64,000 nucleotides of DNA from Sarcomyxa edulis (taxonomy: Eukaryota > Basidiomycota > Agaricomycetes > Agaricales > Mycenaceae). This document shows, piece after piece, positions 1 to 13,801 of this stretch. Position 1 is the stretch's first letter, and every line of letters begins with the position of its first letter. The notes below the pieces were generated by a model, which had not been told where the DNA came from, did not search any database, and worked only from the letters and a program-made list of their open reading frames with translations. The stretch is taken from the NCBI GenBank assembly GCA_009761415.1, contig QUOL01000004.1, positions 2,108,001 to 2,172,000 of the forward strand. The letters are read 5' to 3'. A program made the position numbers and the translations under genes.

Positions 1-199
1 AAGACGCTGTCCTACAGTTTATGGACATGTAAAGGCTCGATATTTGTCAGAAGCAACGTGGGAGGTTGGTGGAAGGTGTACCAATGCTATACTTAGACTC
101 GCTCGGATCGGATTTCGGGTCTGAAGCAACTTTGAGCTATAAGTTGAACTTCACTCGGGTAAGTTACCAGTATACCTCCTCCTCCAAGTATCTTCTACA

Positions 200-1791
200 A
201 TGACTGTACTCTCGACGATGAAACATCCTGATATCCCTCAGGTAACATTGTTTTTAGTCATCGAATCCGTCGTCTGACACGAGTTTCTATTCCAGATCGA
301 TTCCGATGCATTCATGAATGATCAAGATAGGGAAGACTTTTGGGACAATGTACCTTTCTTGACTGCCTGCAAGTCGTGGCTTGCTTTCCGTGGATACACG
401 CTCTATGATCTTACCAAGGATGATTGCGACAACACTATTGCGTCACCTGCGTTGCCTCCGCCCGAGGCATCACACGTATCGTATCCCTACGCGTTCTTTT
501 CGTATGATAAAGACACTCCTATACAACCACTTGGTGGATACCGGGTGAGGATCCTCACTTGATTCTATCTGGTCAATCTTTGGCACTCATTTAGGTACTA
601 AGACACGTATCACCTACGCCCAGGACGCCCTACGTCGCGACGTAGTCATCAAAATAGTGGAAAAGGGCTCGCAGGAATTTTTGGTATATCAAAATCTCTT
701 TGAATCCACCAAAATTTCTATACCAGCTCCAGGCGTCATGCGCCCTGTTGACCTACTCATCTCTCCTCACAACTTTGCCTTCGTTGTGATGCCGCGGTAA
801 GATATACCTAGAAAAGTGTTGCATCATATCGTGATAACTCTATCGTCAGCTGGGGCGATGATACCTACTATCCCGAATTCGGGACTGTTCGCCAGACGCT
901 CTCCTATATTGCATCATTGGTCCATGTGCGCAAAATTATAACTATCTTTCTATCCCGGCTCATCTAGGTCCATAGGGCTTAGCTTTTCTTCACAGCCGCC
1001 GGATTGTTCATCGGGTGAGTGCTTTGATCCTTCAAATGCTCGCTCTATAAACCGACGATTGCTTCTCCAAGGATCTAAGATATGCTAACATTCTCATTAA
1101 CCACTTCGACCGCAATGCCACCCCCGGTATGGATCCAACAGGCCGTCAGTCCTACGTGGATCGGATGTCTCTTTTAGAACGGGGGCTCGTTCAATACTGT
1201 CTATTCGATTTTGACATCTCGATGATATTCCCCCCTGATGCGCCTGCGGTGGAATGTCGCCTGGATGCTTCTCTATCCACCTGGGGCATGCCTTGTTTCC
1301 ATCCACCCGACACAAAGCAGGGAGAATTTGACTACGATCCCTTTGCTTTTGATGTCGCTTGCTTGGGGAACGTTTTAGCCAGATATGATGTGAGCTGTCA
1401 TTCTTGCGTCCTTTTGTGTCTGAATTTCATTTCGTTGTTTGGTCAGTTCGCAATCCCGAATATTCCACTTCTTGCTCCACTATTGGACGGAATGACCACC
1501 CATATTATATCGCGTCGTTTTACAGCTCTTGAAGCTGCCAACTTCTGCGATAACATCCTCGAAAACATGTCCTCAGAGCAACTCGACGGTCCAATACCTA
1601 TTGAGCCGGATCCTGCTGAGCGACGCGTGGTCAAAGACCGCTGGGAATCCCTTCCTCTTGACTTTGTTACGAAGTGGTCCTGCTACCGCGAAACTCCGCC
1701 ATCATTGTCTATTCGTATACTTCGATGGCTCTCAGATCACCGGCTGGCCTCGGGCTTACTTAGACTTGTTCGTCGTACCTTCCGTATCTAA
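200..1791 (+). CDS. protein-kinase-like gene, copy 1
   Basis: Spliced gene. I start it at the ATG at 200, because its 14-codon first exon (200-241) ends at a GT donor and the next exon opens at 296. Kinase hallmarks are visible across exons: an ATP-lobe stretch VVIKIVEKGSQEFLVYQ (candidate VAIK lysine), a catalytic loop split by an intron at about 1015-1073 that reads HRDLRYANIL, and DFD (in CLFDFDIS) where most kinases have DFG. A further intron lies at about 1389-1446. The end, RLVRRTFRI, is shared with the next gene. The fold is that of a eukaryotic protein kinase of the divergent type expanded in Agaricomycetes. Substrate and location are unknown. DFD in place of DFG makes activity uncertain. 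It is one of two tandem copies. Confidence 0.8.
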
Positions 1792-2160
1792 TCCCACAGA
1801 GCCGGATATATGAAGATAATACTAGAGCATTTTGGACTACTGTATGTGCTGAATACCCATAAAATGATAATGTTTGCCACTAGGGCATGTGCATGATCGT
1901 CGCTGCTACTTTTGTATTGCTATGTACGTCGATGAATCTCTTTGCGACAGCGGGCGACCAGCGGGCGACTTCACCACTGTCACATGTCACAAGTCGCGCG
2001 TCGGTTGGTGACGTGATTGTGATATTGCCGATCGATCAAGTTGACCGTGACAAGCAAGTGACAAGAAGTTGATCTTTGTTCGAAGCGCTGAGGTTGTCCT
2101 CACATCCTAACATATTCCTGGCGTCCTCTTCAGTCCTCTTGTCTTGACATCGCTCTCACT
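1792..2160. other. spacer between the two kinase-like genes
   Basis: About 370 bp with no convincing coding sequence. It must hold the 3' end of copy 1 and the promoter of copy 2. I see no strong TATA box. Confidence 0.5.
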
Positions 2161-3773
2161 ATGACCCTTCGCTTTGACACAGATATCCCCGACCTTCCTC
2201 AGGTGTCATTCTCCCACGAACGTCGAGGTGTTAAACACTTACCTTTTTACTGTTCCTAGATCGACCCCGACGCGTTTTCTTTCGAGATACATGAAAGCAG
2301 CGAGAAAAGATGGGACAATCTACCTTTCTTGACTGCTTGCAGACCTTGGCTCGCTTATCATGGTTACACACTCTATGATCTGGTCAAAGATGACGGGGCC
2401 ACCTTAGCAAAACCTTCCTTGCCTCCACCCGAGCCATCGCACGTATCATACCCTTACGCCTTCTTCTCGTATAACAGTGATCAGCCTGTGAAACCGTGCG
2501 GTGGATACCAGGTGCCGAATCTCCGCTACAATTGCTTTCATGAACTACAGCTGATTTCGTCGCCTAGACCTGTGTTATCTACGCTCAGGATGTTCTACGT
2601 CGCGACGTAGTCATTAAAATAGTGGAGAAGAACTCGCAGGAGCTCTTGGTGTACCAGAATCTTTTTGAGTCGAACAAACTTTCCATACCAGCTCCACCAG
2701 TCATGCGACCTATCGACATACTCGTATCTCCCCACAACTACGCTTTTGTCGTGATGCCACGGTAAGGAGACCACTACAGAGTGTCACTTTGTGTTCTGAT
2801 ATTCATTTAGCTGGGGTGACTTTCCTGATCGTCCTGGTTTTAATAGTATCGGTGAGATACTCTGTTATATAACATCTCAGATCCACGTAAGCACGACTGC
2901 ATGCCTTGCTTTATTTCTCTAGAAGTTCACCTAGGTTGCTCACTATGTCAGGGTCTTGCCTTTCTTCATAGTCGCCGGATTGCCCATCGGGTAGGTTTCT
3001 GATATATGTCCCCGATCTTGGTATTGACATCAGGATCAAGGATCTAAGTCACTCTAACGTCCTCATAAACCATTTCGATCGCAATGACTTTTGGAAAGCT
3101 AGCGGATCTAGTGCTCATGCTTCTGCTTCCTGTGCGGACCGAGTATCCCTTCGAGAGCGTGGACTCGCTCGGTACTGTCTATTCGACTTCGACATTTCGG
3201 TGCTTTTTCCTCCACACGCATCTGCGGCTGATTGCCGATTGGACTCTTCACTGTCTAACTGGGGCATTTCTTTCTATCATCCTCCAGACACGAAGCAAGG
3301 CGAATTTGATTACGATCCTTTTCCATTTGATGTCGCATGCCTTGGAAATTTCCTAGCAAAGTATGATGTGAGTTTCCTTTCCATACTAATTATGTCTACG
3401 TCCAGAGCTCAATCCAGCGCTGTTTCAGTTTGTCGTCCCAAGCATCCCGCTTCTTGCTCCCTTACTCGACGGAATGACTACCCATATCATATCTCGTCGG
3501 TTGACCGCTGCAGAAGCTGTGAAGTTCTGCGATTACATCATGGATAACATGTCCCCTGAGGAACTGAACGTTCCGATGCCTCCTAGGCCGGTACCCACTG
3601 GACATCGTGCAGTCAATGACCGTTGGAAATCTCTTCCTCCTGACTTCGTTGCTCGGTGGTCCACCTATCGCGAAATTTCGCCGACGCTGACCATTCGTAG
3701 CCTTCGCTGGCTTGCAGATCACCGACTGACTTCAGGAATACTCAAACTTGTTCGTCGTACCTTCCGCATTTAA
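2161..3773 (+). CDS. protein-kinase-like gene, copy 2
   Basis: Tandem duplicate of the gene at 200-1791 with the same exon layout. Exon 1 starts at ATG 2161 and ends ...DIPDLPQ before a GT donor; exon 2 opens with IDPDAFSF. Shared blocks include WDN(L/V)PFLTAC, SHVSYPYAFFSY, VVIKIVEK, HRDLSHSNVL (loop joined across an intron), CLFDFDIS, HPPDTKQGEFDYDP and the C-terminal LVRRTFRI. As in copy 1, the DFG position reads DFD. The last intron (about 3370-3429) interrupts after the codon pair YD, as in copy 1. The family is protein-kinase-like and no substrate can be inferred. The two copies differ throughout at the protein level, so the duplication is not very recent. Confidence 0.8.
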
Positions 3774-3926
3774 TCATAGAACGAAGTCTGCAAGCGCGAG
3801 AGACGAACAATTCAGACAACGAGTCCGACGGAAAGAACTGGGTTTATAGTCCACAGAACAAGTCAAATTCTAGGATCCCCTAGGCTCACTAATATACATA
3901 TACATGTGGGGGAGGGTATACCTGCG

Positions 3927-6900
3927 TCAATCCAATGACGTCCGACCAAGTAATTTTGTGATCTCCCTATGCTCCAACAGCCAAGTAGAAAACGTTACGT
4001 CCAGATTACTCTCCTTCGTCTCGATAAGATAGTTGGCAAGGACAATCAATGTCCCATATCGGTATCTAGCCTCAAATTGTCAACACCTAGCAAGAAGACG
4101 ATAAAACGCAAGACTGACAAGTAATTCACGGTAATACTCCGAAGCTTGCGTTCTTTTGCGGTACCCTTTTCGCAAGCATCCACCTTGAGCTTGTAACTTG
4201 ACAAGAAATATAAGTTAGCCGTAACCATGATGAAATAACGTATACGGACTCGTATATAGCCTTTCGAAGATTCTGAACATCTTGCATAAGGTCGATCGCC
4301 CGGTCAGTCAAGCGTTTTGCCGCTTTCCCATGCGAAAGGACTCCGACTAGGTGTAGGATAGTCTTGTATTCGCCTAGGAAGCTATTTAGTTTCGTGAGCG
4401 TTACACTGATTCGTGCGATCGTACCTTGAAGGTAAGCCTCCTCTTCCGAAGGGCCGTCTATAGAATCGTAATTTTCAATCGTCGCATCTTCCTGATCTGG
4501 ATCGTTGTCCTTGGATTGCCAGTTCTCTGTCGTCGCAATTAGACACGCAGCCACTTGCCCTGTGGTCGTACGGCCTCGACCCATTTGACAATTGAACACG
4601 AAGTCGCCGGCTTGTGAAAGCCCAGCCTTGACACGGTCCAACAGTTCTGACAGAGCGTCTGGAAGAGGGGCTTGTTCATCCGTCTGGAAGGAAAACGATA
4701 AGCAACGAACAGAGATATATGCATGTCAAGACGACTCACAATAGCTATGCGACCATAATTGATCTGAGAGGATACCAGGGAATCCGGATAAGCAATGTAG
4801 AAAACAATAGAATAACAAAGACACCACATGCCTTGTAGCCTTCCTTGGTCATCAGATCGAAAACATCTCTGGGTGTAAGAATGTCGTCTTCTCCGACAGT
4901 TTCCCATAGAGGAACAATAGAAAATACACCAGGGCGCTCTTCTATTTCATCATGAAGCAGAATCCGCCCATTTCCTATCCTGAGTTCTCGAAGCACATCT
5001 TTTTTGAAGCTCTTCTCCATCCCCTCCACTATCGCAGTGGTGACGCCCGTAGCTCTATCGATCAACAGGTTCAATGACGAGCCAATGCATGTGACAGACT
5101 AGACGTACTCTACGTTTTCAAGCGGTCGATCGACAAGGCGAAGGACATGAGGTCTCCCTGCGACGTAAATAACTGGCTCCTGGGATATGTTAGCTTCGAT
5201 TCGAGGATGCACGAAGAATACACACTTCTCTTAATGATGTCCAAAAGACCATATTTTTACCTGTCGGTCCAGCGTCTACTCTTTCTAAAGCGTGTCTTAA
5301 CCTGAGAAAGGAGTCGGTATTACGAAACTGACACCAGAGAGATATTTTTACCCTTGGACAGTCGGCATTCCACTGGATGTTGAAGGTCCCAATTATTTAT
5401 GGGATTGTAGGCAGGTAAAAAAGACCACGAACCTTCCGCACACCATTTTTTCGTCACAAAGACTACCTTCAGTCGTAAGACGCGCTGAGGATGAGAGTTT
5501 TAGTATCAAAGGAACCCGCCGGAAGTTGGGACAGCCATCGATCCGTCTGAGTAAATGTTGCAGGATAAGTTCGAGCAAGATGAGGTGAAACCGATGAATT
5601 TGTGATCACGCACTCTGGAAGGGTCATCTTTTGCAGATTAGAGAAGAAATCGCTCTTCAAAATAGTAGAAGCGGAGAGTATGCTCCCAGATCGGTTGACG
5701 ACAACCTGTTTTACTTCGTCGGGATGGGCTACACCATCTAGAACGTCTGCGCGTTCGAGTGGTTTCAGCGAGTTGATGCCGTCAGCCAGTAACTCTTTCT
5801 CAAATGTTTTGATGACTGCCCAAATTTTTTTGAGCCTCGTCAATGAATGATACAACGTCAAAGAGATCTCATACCGGGACGGTTTTTGACAAATGTTTCG
5901 ACGCTTTCGAAAGACTGCATTGTATCTGGCTCTGTAGATTGGAGATACGACTGAAACACGATCAGTTCGAAATATCTTCTGAGTGTTTGGAGTCCTGAGT
6001 GAATGTATATCAGAATGCGTAGGCGATGGAAGATGTATGAGATGCCATACCCTTTTGTGCATGGGCTTTCTTTTGCTTCTCGTCGGTAGCCTCTTCTGCT
6101 CGTGCACGAGAGTCTTCGATTGCGTCTCTTAGATTGTATACATCGGAGCATTGGTCTATGGCTTCGTCGACGGAGTTTTTGACCGCTGGACCTTTGCGAA
6201 TTACTCGGAGAAGATCTATTCCTAGCTCAGCGCAGTTCGAAATGTGAAAGCCAAACAGCACCTACTATTGATGACTTGATAAGAATGACGATGAGATGAT
6301 TTGAACTGTGGGTCCATTGGGCCGGCGGAGTTGATCGACATTGCTCGTTTCCCGCTCCGAGGAGGTGGTGTGGTGTTACGATGACTTTCCAACCACTGTT
6401 TGATCAGAAGCAAGATTATCTGTAACAAGCTGATAAACACAAAGGCCAATGAATATGCTGTGTCCCAAACGTATACTTGCCGAAGTCAAAGTGCTCCTCC
6501 CACGGCCAAGTTGGCAATTCACAACTATCGGAGTATTGCTGGAATCGGTCCGGACGACCACGTCAATGAGCTCATTGAGGTCAGCAAAATCTGGTGGCCG
6601 TTCTGCAGTGATGGGTATACGCGTATAATACAACTCGACGTCCTTTGCGTTCCGCCGCGATGCCATGATGTCTTTGAGAACCACGACGTTTGAGGCATCT
6701 GCTTCTTCCCATATGGGAACCACGGATCCATCGGGAGTTTCGGTGTGAAGCAAGAGTCTAGCAATTTTGTGAGAAAACGCCAAGTAGTGAGCAATGAAGA
6801 GTAGGTTATTCAGTACCTGCCACCAAAAGCGTTGAGCTCCGAGACAACATCATCTCTCAGTCTCTCTTCCAGAACCTCCAGTCTAGAGGCGGAAATACCT

Positions 6901-9900
6901 CCATAATCTGCGGGTAATCCGAGTTGTGAGTACTAGTTCAAAGGAGACCTTTCGAAACCACTTGAACCTTTCATATTGCGCAACGAAAATCCTTCTCGCC
7001 TCAAGCAATAAGGAGCCCCATTCACATACACAATCGGCTCTTCCCTCAACGTTATCCACACGATTCTATGAGCAGTAGGATGTTCCTGTTTGATACGATC
7101 AATGACTTCATCTATAGCCTCTATCGTCGGTTGACCGAGCGCGTATATCTTCGTATCGGGAATACTCCTGAAATTGATTGCCCCACGGACACCGTGATCG
7201 ACATGAAAAGATTCACGAAGCCATTGGTCCGATTTCAGAAGTGTGCTGTGTGACACGATGTTAACAAATGAAGGGAGGAACGAACAGCAGAGAGATAGAT
7301 ACCGTACCTTTCTCGTAGAATGATTCCGGCACGGTTCTATCAGGCGTAACGTCAGCTTCCTTCTGAGCATCGAAAATGACATTGTAAGCATACCTTGACG
7401 ACGTGATCTGAATATTCATCTCCCAAAATCTGTCCACCAGCGATAGCGAAATCGTTCTTCTTTCCAGCAACCAACGAGCGGTTCTCGGATCCAGTCTTGG
7501 ATAGACTAGATAGGTCGTTGACAGGCGCGAAGACGTTCAGCCGTGAACCGTGCGATTTGCGCAAGAACATGACTTGGCTTGATGAAAGATCGACCTAAAT
7601 TAGCGCGTGCTTCACCGTACGACATAGAATCACTGACTTCCAGATCTCCGTCCGATTCTGTATTGTCGTTCAACATAATTTAGACGAAATCGAGAAGCGA
7701 GAAGAGAGGACGTCACCTTCAACCAATCCGAGAAACTTTGGTCGAAGTTATCTGAATGCTCGACGTAGCTAGCGAACGCAATGATGAAGAAACTTTGAAG
7801 GGGGAGTTCATCAGAATACAGATACAATGAATAAGAGATCGGAGCCTACTATTTTTCTAGAGCTCTGCCAGCCTTGTTCAGATATTCCTCCCTCTGAGTT
7901 TCGTCCATACTTGTCGTCAAGGAATACTCAAGCCGATGTATCAGTATATCTTCGCGCAAGTTCGTCACATGGTCCGCTAAGTTGATGATCGATAGTCAGA
8001 GCGAGGACACTAGTATATCAATGATCCTGTGTGCTCACCAGAATCGATGACTCGATCAACCAACTTCTTGACCTGGATTCCATCGCGATCTAGACACCCG
8101 AGTAAACTAAGTATAACACCGTAGTTGCCCATGTGGGCTTTACGCAGGTTTTCGAGGAGGGAGGGTTGGGTCATCAGAAGCTCGATTGCTGATTGCGAGT
8201 TCTTGTTCTGGAGGCCTATATTAGGGAGTTTAGTTGCGAGTGGCAAGATCCGTTATATAGGGTACGCACTTTGCTGAAGCAAGTAGGTCAATCTGAGCAG
8301 GGATTTGCTTAGATCTTGTTGCGCATTCGCTTGTTCTAATGCTTGCATGATCCTGGATTCCGTTTGCTGAACGACATGGAGTTCGTCAACCACAGAAGTA
8401 TCAGCAAACAACTAAATTAACATACCTGAGTCGTCGCGATAGGATTATTCGTCGGCTACATGGAAAGACGCCACACGGGAATGATCGTAAGGCACGACAA
8501 AGTAGATCTTAAGACTTCAGAACATACCGTATTAACCCCAGATCCCGAGTTACTATTACTCATTGGAATTAAATTGGACCCAATAGGTTTAACAGCATAT
8601 GGATCTGCCATACCCATGTTTATCAACTGTTTCCGTCTCACAATGCACGCAGCCACCATGGCGAAAGTGGTTCGTACAGCACCCATCCCGCAGGAAAAAA
8701 CTAACGCGGTTTGGAGTGGGGAGGTAGGTGTTATGATTCGCAGATACGCGTCTAGGTAGTTGTCCTTCAAATTGCGAGTTAGTATCACAGAGAGAGAACT
8801 GATGGCGTGTGTTCATGGCTTACCTCGATAGGCCGATTCGGAGAGATAGGAATTCTGCATGGATATCTCGTGAGTGGATGCTGTTTTCGATGAGATATAT
8901 AGCATACCGATAGTACTGTGCGTGTAGACCGATTAGAAAGAGTCAAAATGAAGAGAGGTGGAACTCACATCAACATTCCAGCCTTGTTCTTTCAACTGCT
9001 CCCATAGTTCCTTGCAAGTTCTTACGTTTCCAGAGTCAACAGCTGTCCAGGTCGGCAAGATTGCACCCTGGCCTGATTCTTGTCCTTGGCTTGGATCTAG
9101 AGCTACAAAAGAATAGGTTCGGAAGGGTCACGATGAGAGAAAAGTCATTTGCCTTACCAACTTCGTTATGGGTCAGGATGAGGCCACCAAACCTGCGGAG
9201 GATATGCTTAGCCTAGTCTCTTGGAATAACATCTTTATCCTTTACCTAACACTTTCAGCCAAAATATCTGCCTTCAACCGCATTTCTATAGCCTCCAAAT
9301 TCTCTGCGCGATCAGAAAGGGAGAGTGTGCGTCGCGGCTGGGACGAGTCGCGAAGAACGAATGGTCGGCCAGATATATAGACTATCATCGTGGTATTGAG
9401 GTTTGACTTTGGAAACTCGGTCAAGACCACGCACCTATAGGTTCCTCCCTGGTCGAAAACCAAACTACGTGAGAAGGGTTTGGCGTACTAGAGTTGCATC
9501 TCAAGACGGAAAGAATAGCTCTGAGACCTTGAGTGCGTGGTTGGGCTACTCCGAAGACGTTCAGATTGCCCAAACGCGGTGCTCTGAAATTAGGAGCTCC
9601 GTGGACATTCAGATCCAAGTCCAACGCCCTTCCTGGAACAGAATCAACGATAGAATACGACTGAATCTGCAGTCAATACTCACCAGATGGATAATGATCC
9701 GTTTTGAGAATGAAGCCCCTAGACAAGACACTCCCCGTTCTCGTTTTGACGACAGATGGCCCAGAACGCTGGAGGTGGTTCATAAGATCCAACGACGCTA
9801 TACTCGCGTCTTTAGATCCAGACTTATCATGACTACTAGGATCGCTGGATATCCTGTGACGGTCTGCTGCTGGAGGGATGGAGGCTGGGCGGATATCATG

Positions 9901-10002
9901 GCTAGGAATTGGTTCTGATCGTACAGGTAGACTGAGCTGCGGTGGTACGGATGAAGGCCTGTTGGATTCGCCCTGGAGTTCAGCACGGCGACTGGGCATC
10001 AT
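3927..10002 (-). CDS. paladin-like (PALD1 family) phosphatase-domain protein
   Basis: Long multi-exon gene. The N-terminal part contains SVVKTRTGSVLSRGFILK and NLNVFGVAQPRTQGLRAIL, and the repeated block VWFSTREEP / VWITLREEP / YVNGAPYCLRR is typical of paladin proteins. Three cysteine-phosphatase loops of form CX5R are visible: CGMGAVR (about 8685), CQLGRGR (about 6510) and CQMGRGR (about 4580). This matches the triplicated architecture of fungal paladin-like proteins, which are related to inositol-phosphate and tyrosine phosphatases; the substrate is not established. I chose the start at the MMPSRRAELQ methionines (10002/9999). The frame is open up to 10131, so an upstream start is possible. 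The last exon ends ...LLGRTSLD with its stop at 3927, after introns at about 4200-4255 and 4075-4120. The gene converges on kinase copy 2, leaving about 150 bp between them. Confidence 0.85.
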
Positions 10003-11757
10003 GGACGTACTTGGGAGAGATACGTTGCAACCGTTTTCGAGGCTATCTCGGAGAAGGCTCGCTTCCGTTGAAATTGAGAATTTAAAATTAGCGATCGGGA
10101 ATTGAAGACGCGTGCGCCGCACCACCAACACGCGTCTAACTTTACAGTCGCGTCTAACGCTAATCTAGCAAACTACGTACGCGGATGTATGGACTATGGA
10201 CCGAATACAAAGCTGGGTCCCTATAGCAATCGAACTCCAAGTGAGGCGAATGGCCTCAAGGAGGCTGTAGAGATGTCGTACGAGCATCGTTGAGTTATAG
10301 AAAACCCGTTCAAAGACGCGAACAATGGACAGTCCTGGTGCGGTCCATTCATTCACTAAATCCAATGGAGGAATCTTCAGGTATAAAGCGGTAATGTGGC
10401 GAGTTCGTCGGAAGAGAGACTGTCACACGACCTAGCAACAAGCAACCTGTGATGCAGCGCCAAAGACTATGTTTCAGAAGGAACACAGGTGACTTGGACA
10501 AAATTAAAACGCTGGAAACCTAACGAAGGTACAGGAGGGGTCAGTGAAGAAAAAGCGAAAGAACTCGAACAAAAGGAATGTGCCCGAGGGGCTGCTTACT
10601 TTGCCTTTTGGCAGGGCCGAACGCTCAGTCTCTCGCTAGACGCCGAACTCTCGTGGGTTCTACGTCTGAGGATTGTCGTTTCATGGCTATTCCTTTAGGC
10701 CATTTGGCCAATGAAAATGGTGCACCGTACACAGATACGTCGAGGTGTTCGGGACACCGGTATACTTCAATTGAACTATACTTTGACTCCAAGGACGCAG
10801 AAGGAGGCCTGGAAGATGACTTGATGACCATAAATATGATACCTATATTGTGATATTGTCAGTAAAGCGAATTTGAGCCTTGACAATCCTTCTTATTATT
10901 CAGTGTTCACCATTTTCGAGAGAGGGAACGATCGCAAGTAATTCTTGATGCAACGCAAATCATTGAAATCATGCAGTGAGGCGACAGTAGCAGCAATATC
11001 GTGATGATGGTGGGGATACAAAGAATGAGAATATCTCAAGAAAGAAGGCAACATGCATGCAGATGCATGCCTCACCGTACAACACGTGGGCGACGCGTCT
11101 AGCGCACCCCTGTCCTTCTTCACGCTCCACAGTGGTACTTACAATCACGAGAGCCTGCAAAAGAACTCCAAAAAAACCGATGAGAATTGCGTGTGTGTAT
11201 TAGTATACAAAAATTGCGGGAAAGGTGCACACGACACGATGAGGGAAAGGCCCGCTGCGAGTCCGTCAGGGAAAAAGAAATGCTCGAGTCCAACCAGTTT
11301 ACCAGGAGAGATAGAAAGAGAGGGAACGAAGGAGAGGATAGACGAAACATAGAACAGGCAAACACAAATCCGAACTAGATGGATAAGTTGAGGCAAGAAA
11401 AGATAAGCAAAGTCGGTGGTAAATAGATAGGGATAGATGGTAGACAATACAGTATAGTAGGATGTCGTGGGTTATAATGATCTAAGAATGATGCGTGTTT
11501 TTTTTTGGTGTGTGGTTAGGGTAGAGATGCTATAAGATAACAAACAAGTTACTCGTGGGCGAAAGTTTTTGGTAAATTGAGTCTTGTCCGTGTGCCTCGA
11601 GGTGGGGTATATAGGGGAGAGTAGAGTAAGATAGATATAACAGAAAAGCATCCGTTGGTCGATCATGCAGGTTATCCGCCGGGCTTAGAATGAATTTAAA
11701 AGTCTGAACGAAAGAGGGGGTTAGTCAATCCATTCCAGAAACAAAGTAAGGAAGGGC
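10003..11757. other. intergenic region
   Basis: About 1.75 kb with only short overlapping open frames on both strands that look like noise. It should hold the promoter of the paladin-like gene at its left end and the 3' UTR of the F-box-type gene at its right end. Purine-rich stretches lie around 11230-11420. I see no RNA gene. Confidence 0.4.
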
Positions 11758-13648
11758 TCACTTTAACCACAACCGCCCCCCACCACTCTTCTCCCTAACA
11801 AGCTCCCACTCCCTCCTAACCTCCACCTCCCCACCCAAACAATCCAACAAAATCTGTCTCCCCTCCCTCGTCCCCTCCGCCTCCAACACCCACTCACCCT
11901 GCCACCCATCCCCAACCCCATCCTCAAAACTCTGCCGCCAAACCCTCGCCGTCCACATATACTTCTTCACCACCGCATACCCCGACGGCGAATGCGGGCT
12001 CCGCACCGTCGACGCCACATGCGCTAGAGTCAATTGCGGGACATCGTCGCATGGGGGTAGGCGGTTCAGAACGTATGTTGGGTTTACTAGCGCTGGTATG
12101 ATATGCGTGTAATAAAACGGGGATGGGAGACTTAGTGGGTCTTGGATGGGTGGGGGTAATGGGGAACTGTACGAAATCAGACACTCGCCGTTGAACATGA
12201 GCCATTTCCGACGGGAGGATTCTCGTTCTCGTTCACGTTCGGGTGGGTGCATGGGTCCGGAGAGGGTGTCGGTCAAGTGGTCCTGGGAGGACTCACTGCT
12301 TTCAGTGCTGTTCGGTGGGACATATCCGAAATTGCAGATGATATCGCCGGTTGAGAGGTGGCTCCAGAGACCCGAATCGACGAGCTGGTCTTCGCACTCT
12401 TGGATACTTTCCGAACCGTCTGATAATTCCGAACACGGGACGAACACCCGTATAATAGGCGCTCGTGAACGTGACGTCGCCATGGACAAATCGTGAGGCG
12501 TCGAGGTTGACGTGGGTGGTAAAGTAGGACTCGGAGATCCTCTCATCGAGTTCCTGGAAAATGGAGGGCTGGGACTTGATATGGAAGAATCACTGGTACT
12601 TGATAGATTACCGGATACGAAATGGCGGTGTGGGCGTTGCAACGGCTTTGTGCCTTCGTCGTCCGATGTGGATCCGGAAGCGTGCATCAACGTGCGTCGC
12701 CATCCACTCGAGTATTTACGCAAGACTTTTGGCTCGCAGGGGGGTGGGGGTGGTGGGCCCTTTGAACGGAACAGGGATAGTCTGACTTTGGAATTTCTTC
12801 TCGATGACGAGAGTGAGACGAGACTGTCCTTGACAGATTGGTTGGGAGTTATGACGCCGCCGGAACTCGAGCCCATGCTGCTGTCACTCGGACTGTCTCC
12901 AAAGGCGGAGAGCATGTCGTTACTGTTGTAGGCCGACGGGGAAAAAGATAGCGGGGCGGGGAATGTGAGTTCGCGAAGAGCGGGTTTTGGAAGTCTGGCT
13001 TTCCATTGGATGGGTTCTGGTTCTGGGGTAGGAGGGGAAAGAGAGCTGAAAACTAGTGATTGGAGTAGTAGGACGAAGCGAGAATGTGCCTGAGCTAACG
13101 CGATATATTTCCGCGTCCGTTCCTCTTGCTCCCATGATGGCAGAAGAGACGAAAGGAGAGCAACGGCGTGCATTGGGTATCGATGAAGGGGTACTTTTTG
13201 AGACATGACTGCGCGGGATCAGTAATAAACTAGGTATGTTCAAAGACGGCGAGAGCGACTCACGCAGTAGGTCTACATCGTGCATTGTAACCTCTACATC
13301 CTGCCATCGTTCAAGATCACGATTCCGAAGGCAGTAACGATACCCTGGGACGAAGCGGGCGAGTATTACGTCCTTGAGTTCCTGGGAGAGTGGTAATTGC
13401 CTGTACGCGCGAGCAGAACACGACAGAGCCCAAAAGTCCTGCCATTCGAGAGCAGTAAGAACCTGTGCCAATATTCGTGGGTACTTGAGTATGGGGAGAA
13501 GGGGGTTATTCCGGGACTGGTAGAACGAGAAAACGCGGGGTGGGTCTGTGGGTGGGGTGTATAGTTTGTCACGGGCAGTGGTAGGGCCTGGATGGTATTT
13601 TTCTGGAGGAAGTGGGGGTAGATCCCTGTCTGAGCCTGTTGGGACCAT
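11758..13648 (-). CDS. F-box-type protein with long low-complexity middle
   Basis: Two exons: 13648-13264 and 13208-11758. The intron 13263-13209 has GTGAGT...GCGCAG ends, and the joined frame gives 611 aa. The N-terminal part has [20 protein letters not shown] followed by an F-box-like helix pair ([20 protein letters not shown]). The second exon opens with [11 protein letters not shown] and a helical segment ([15 protein letters not shown]), then a Ser/Pro-rich region of roughly 200 residues, then a structured C-terminus ([31 protein letters not shown]). F-box proteins are usually substrate adaptors of SCF ubiquitin ligases. That role is inferred from the family, and the F-box assignment is by pattern only. 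Confidence 0.7.
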
Positions 13649-13801
13649 CGAAGAAGAGTCTGGCAGCCACAGTAAGTTGGAAGGTATGTAGGTGCGGGTT
13701 AGTAGGCCTGTAGCACCTGTAAGGTATAAAACTGCGTAAAAATCCGTAAAAGTAGAAAAGTGTGATCGGGCTCGTCAATAGTTGGTCCAGGTTGGAGCGC
13801 G

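Noticed and set aside
10489..10853. Two overlapping plus-strand frames downstream of the paladin promoter
   Set aside because: Neither has a plausible start context, domain or splice structure, and an antisense frame of similar quality overlaps them.
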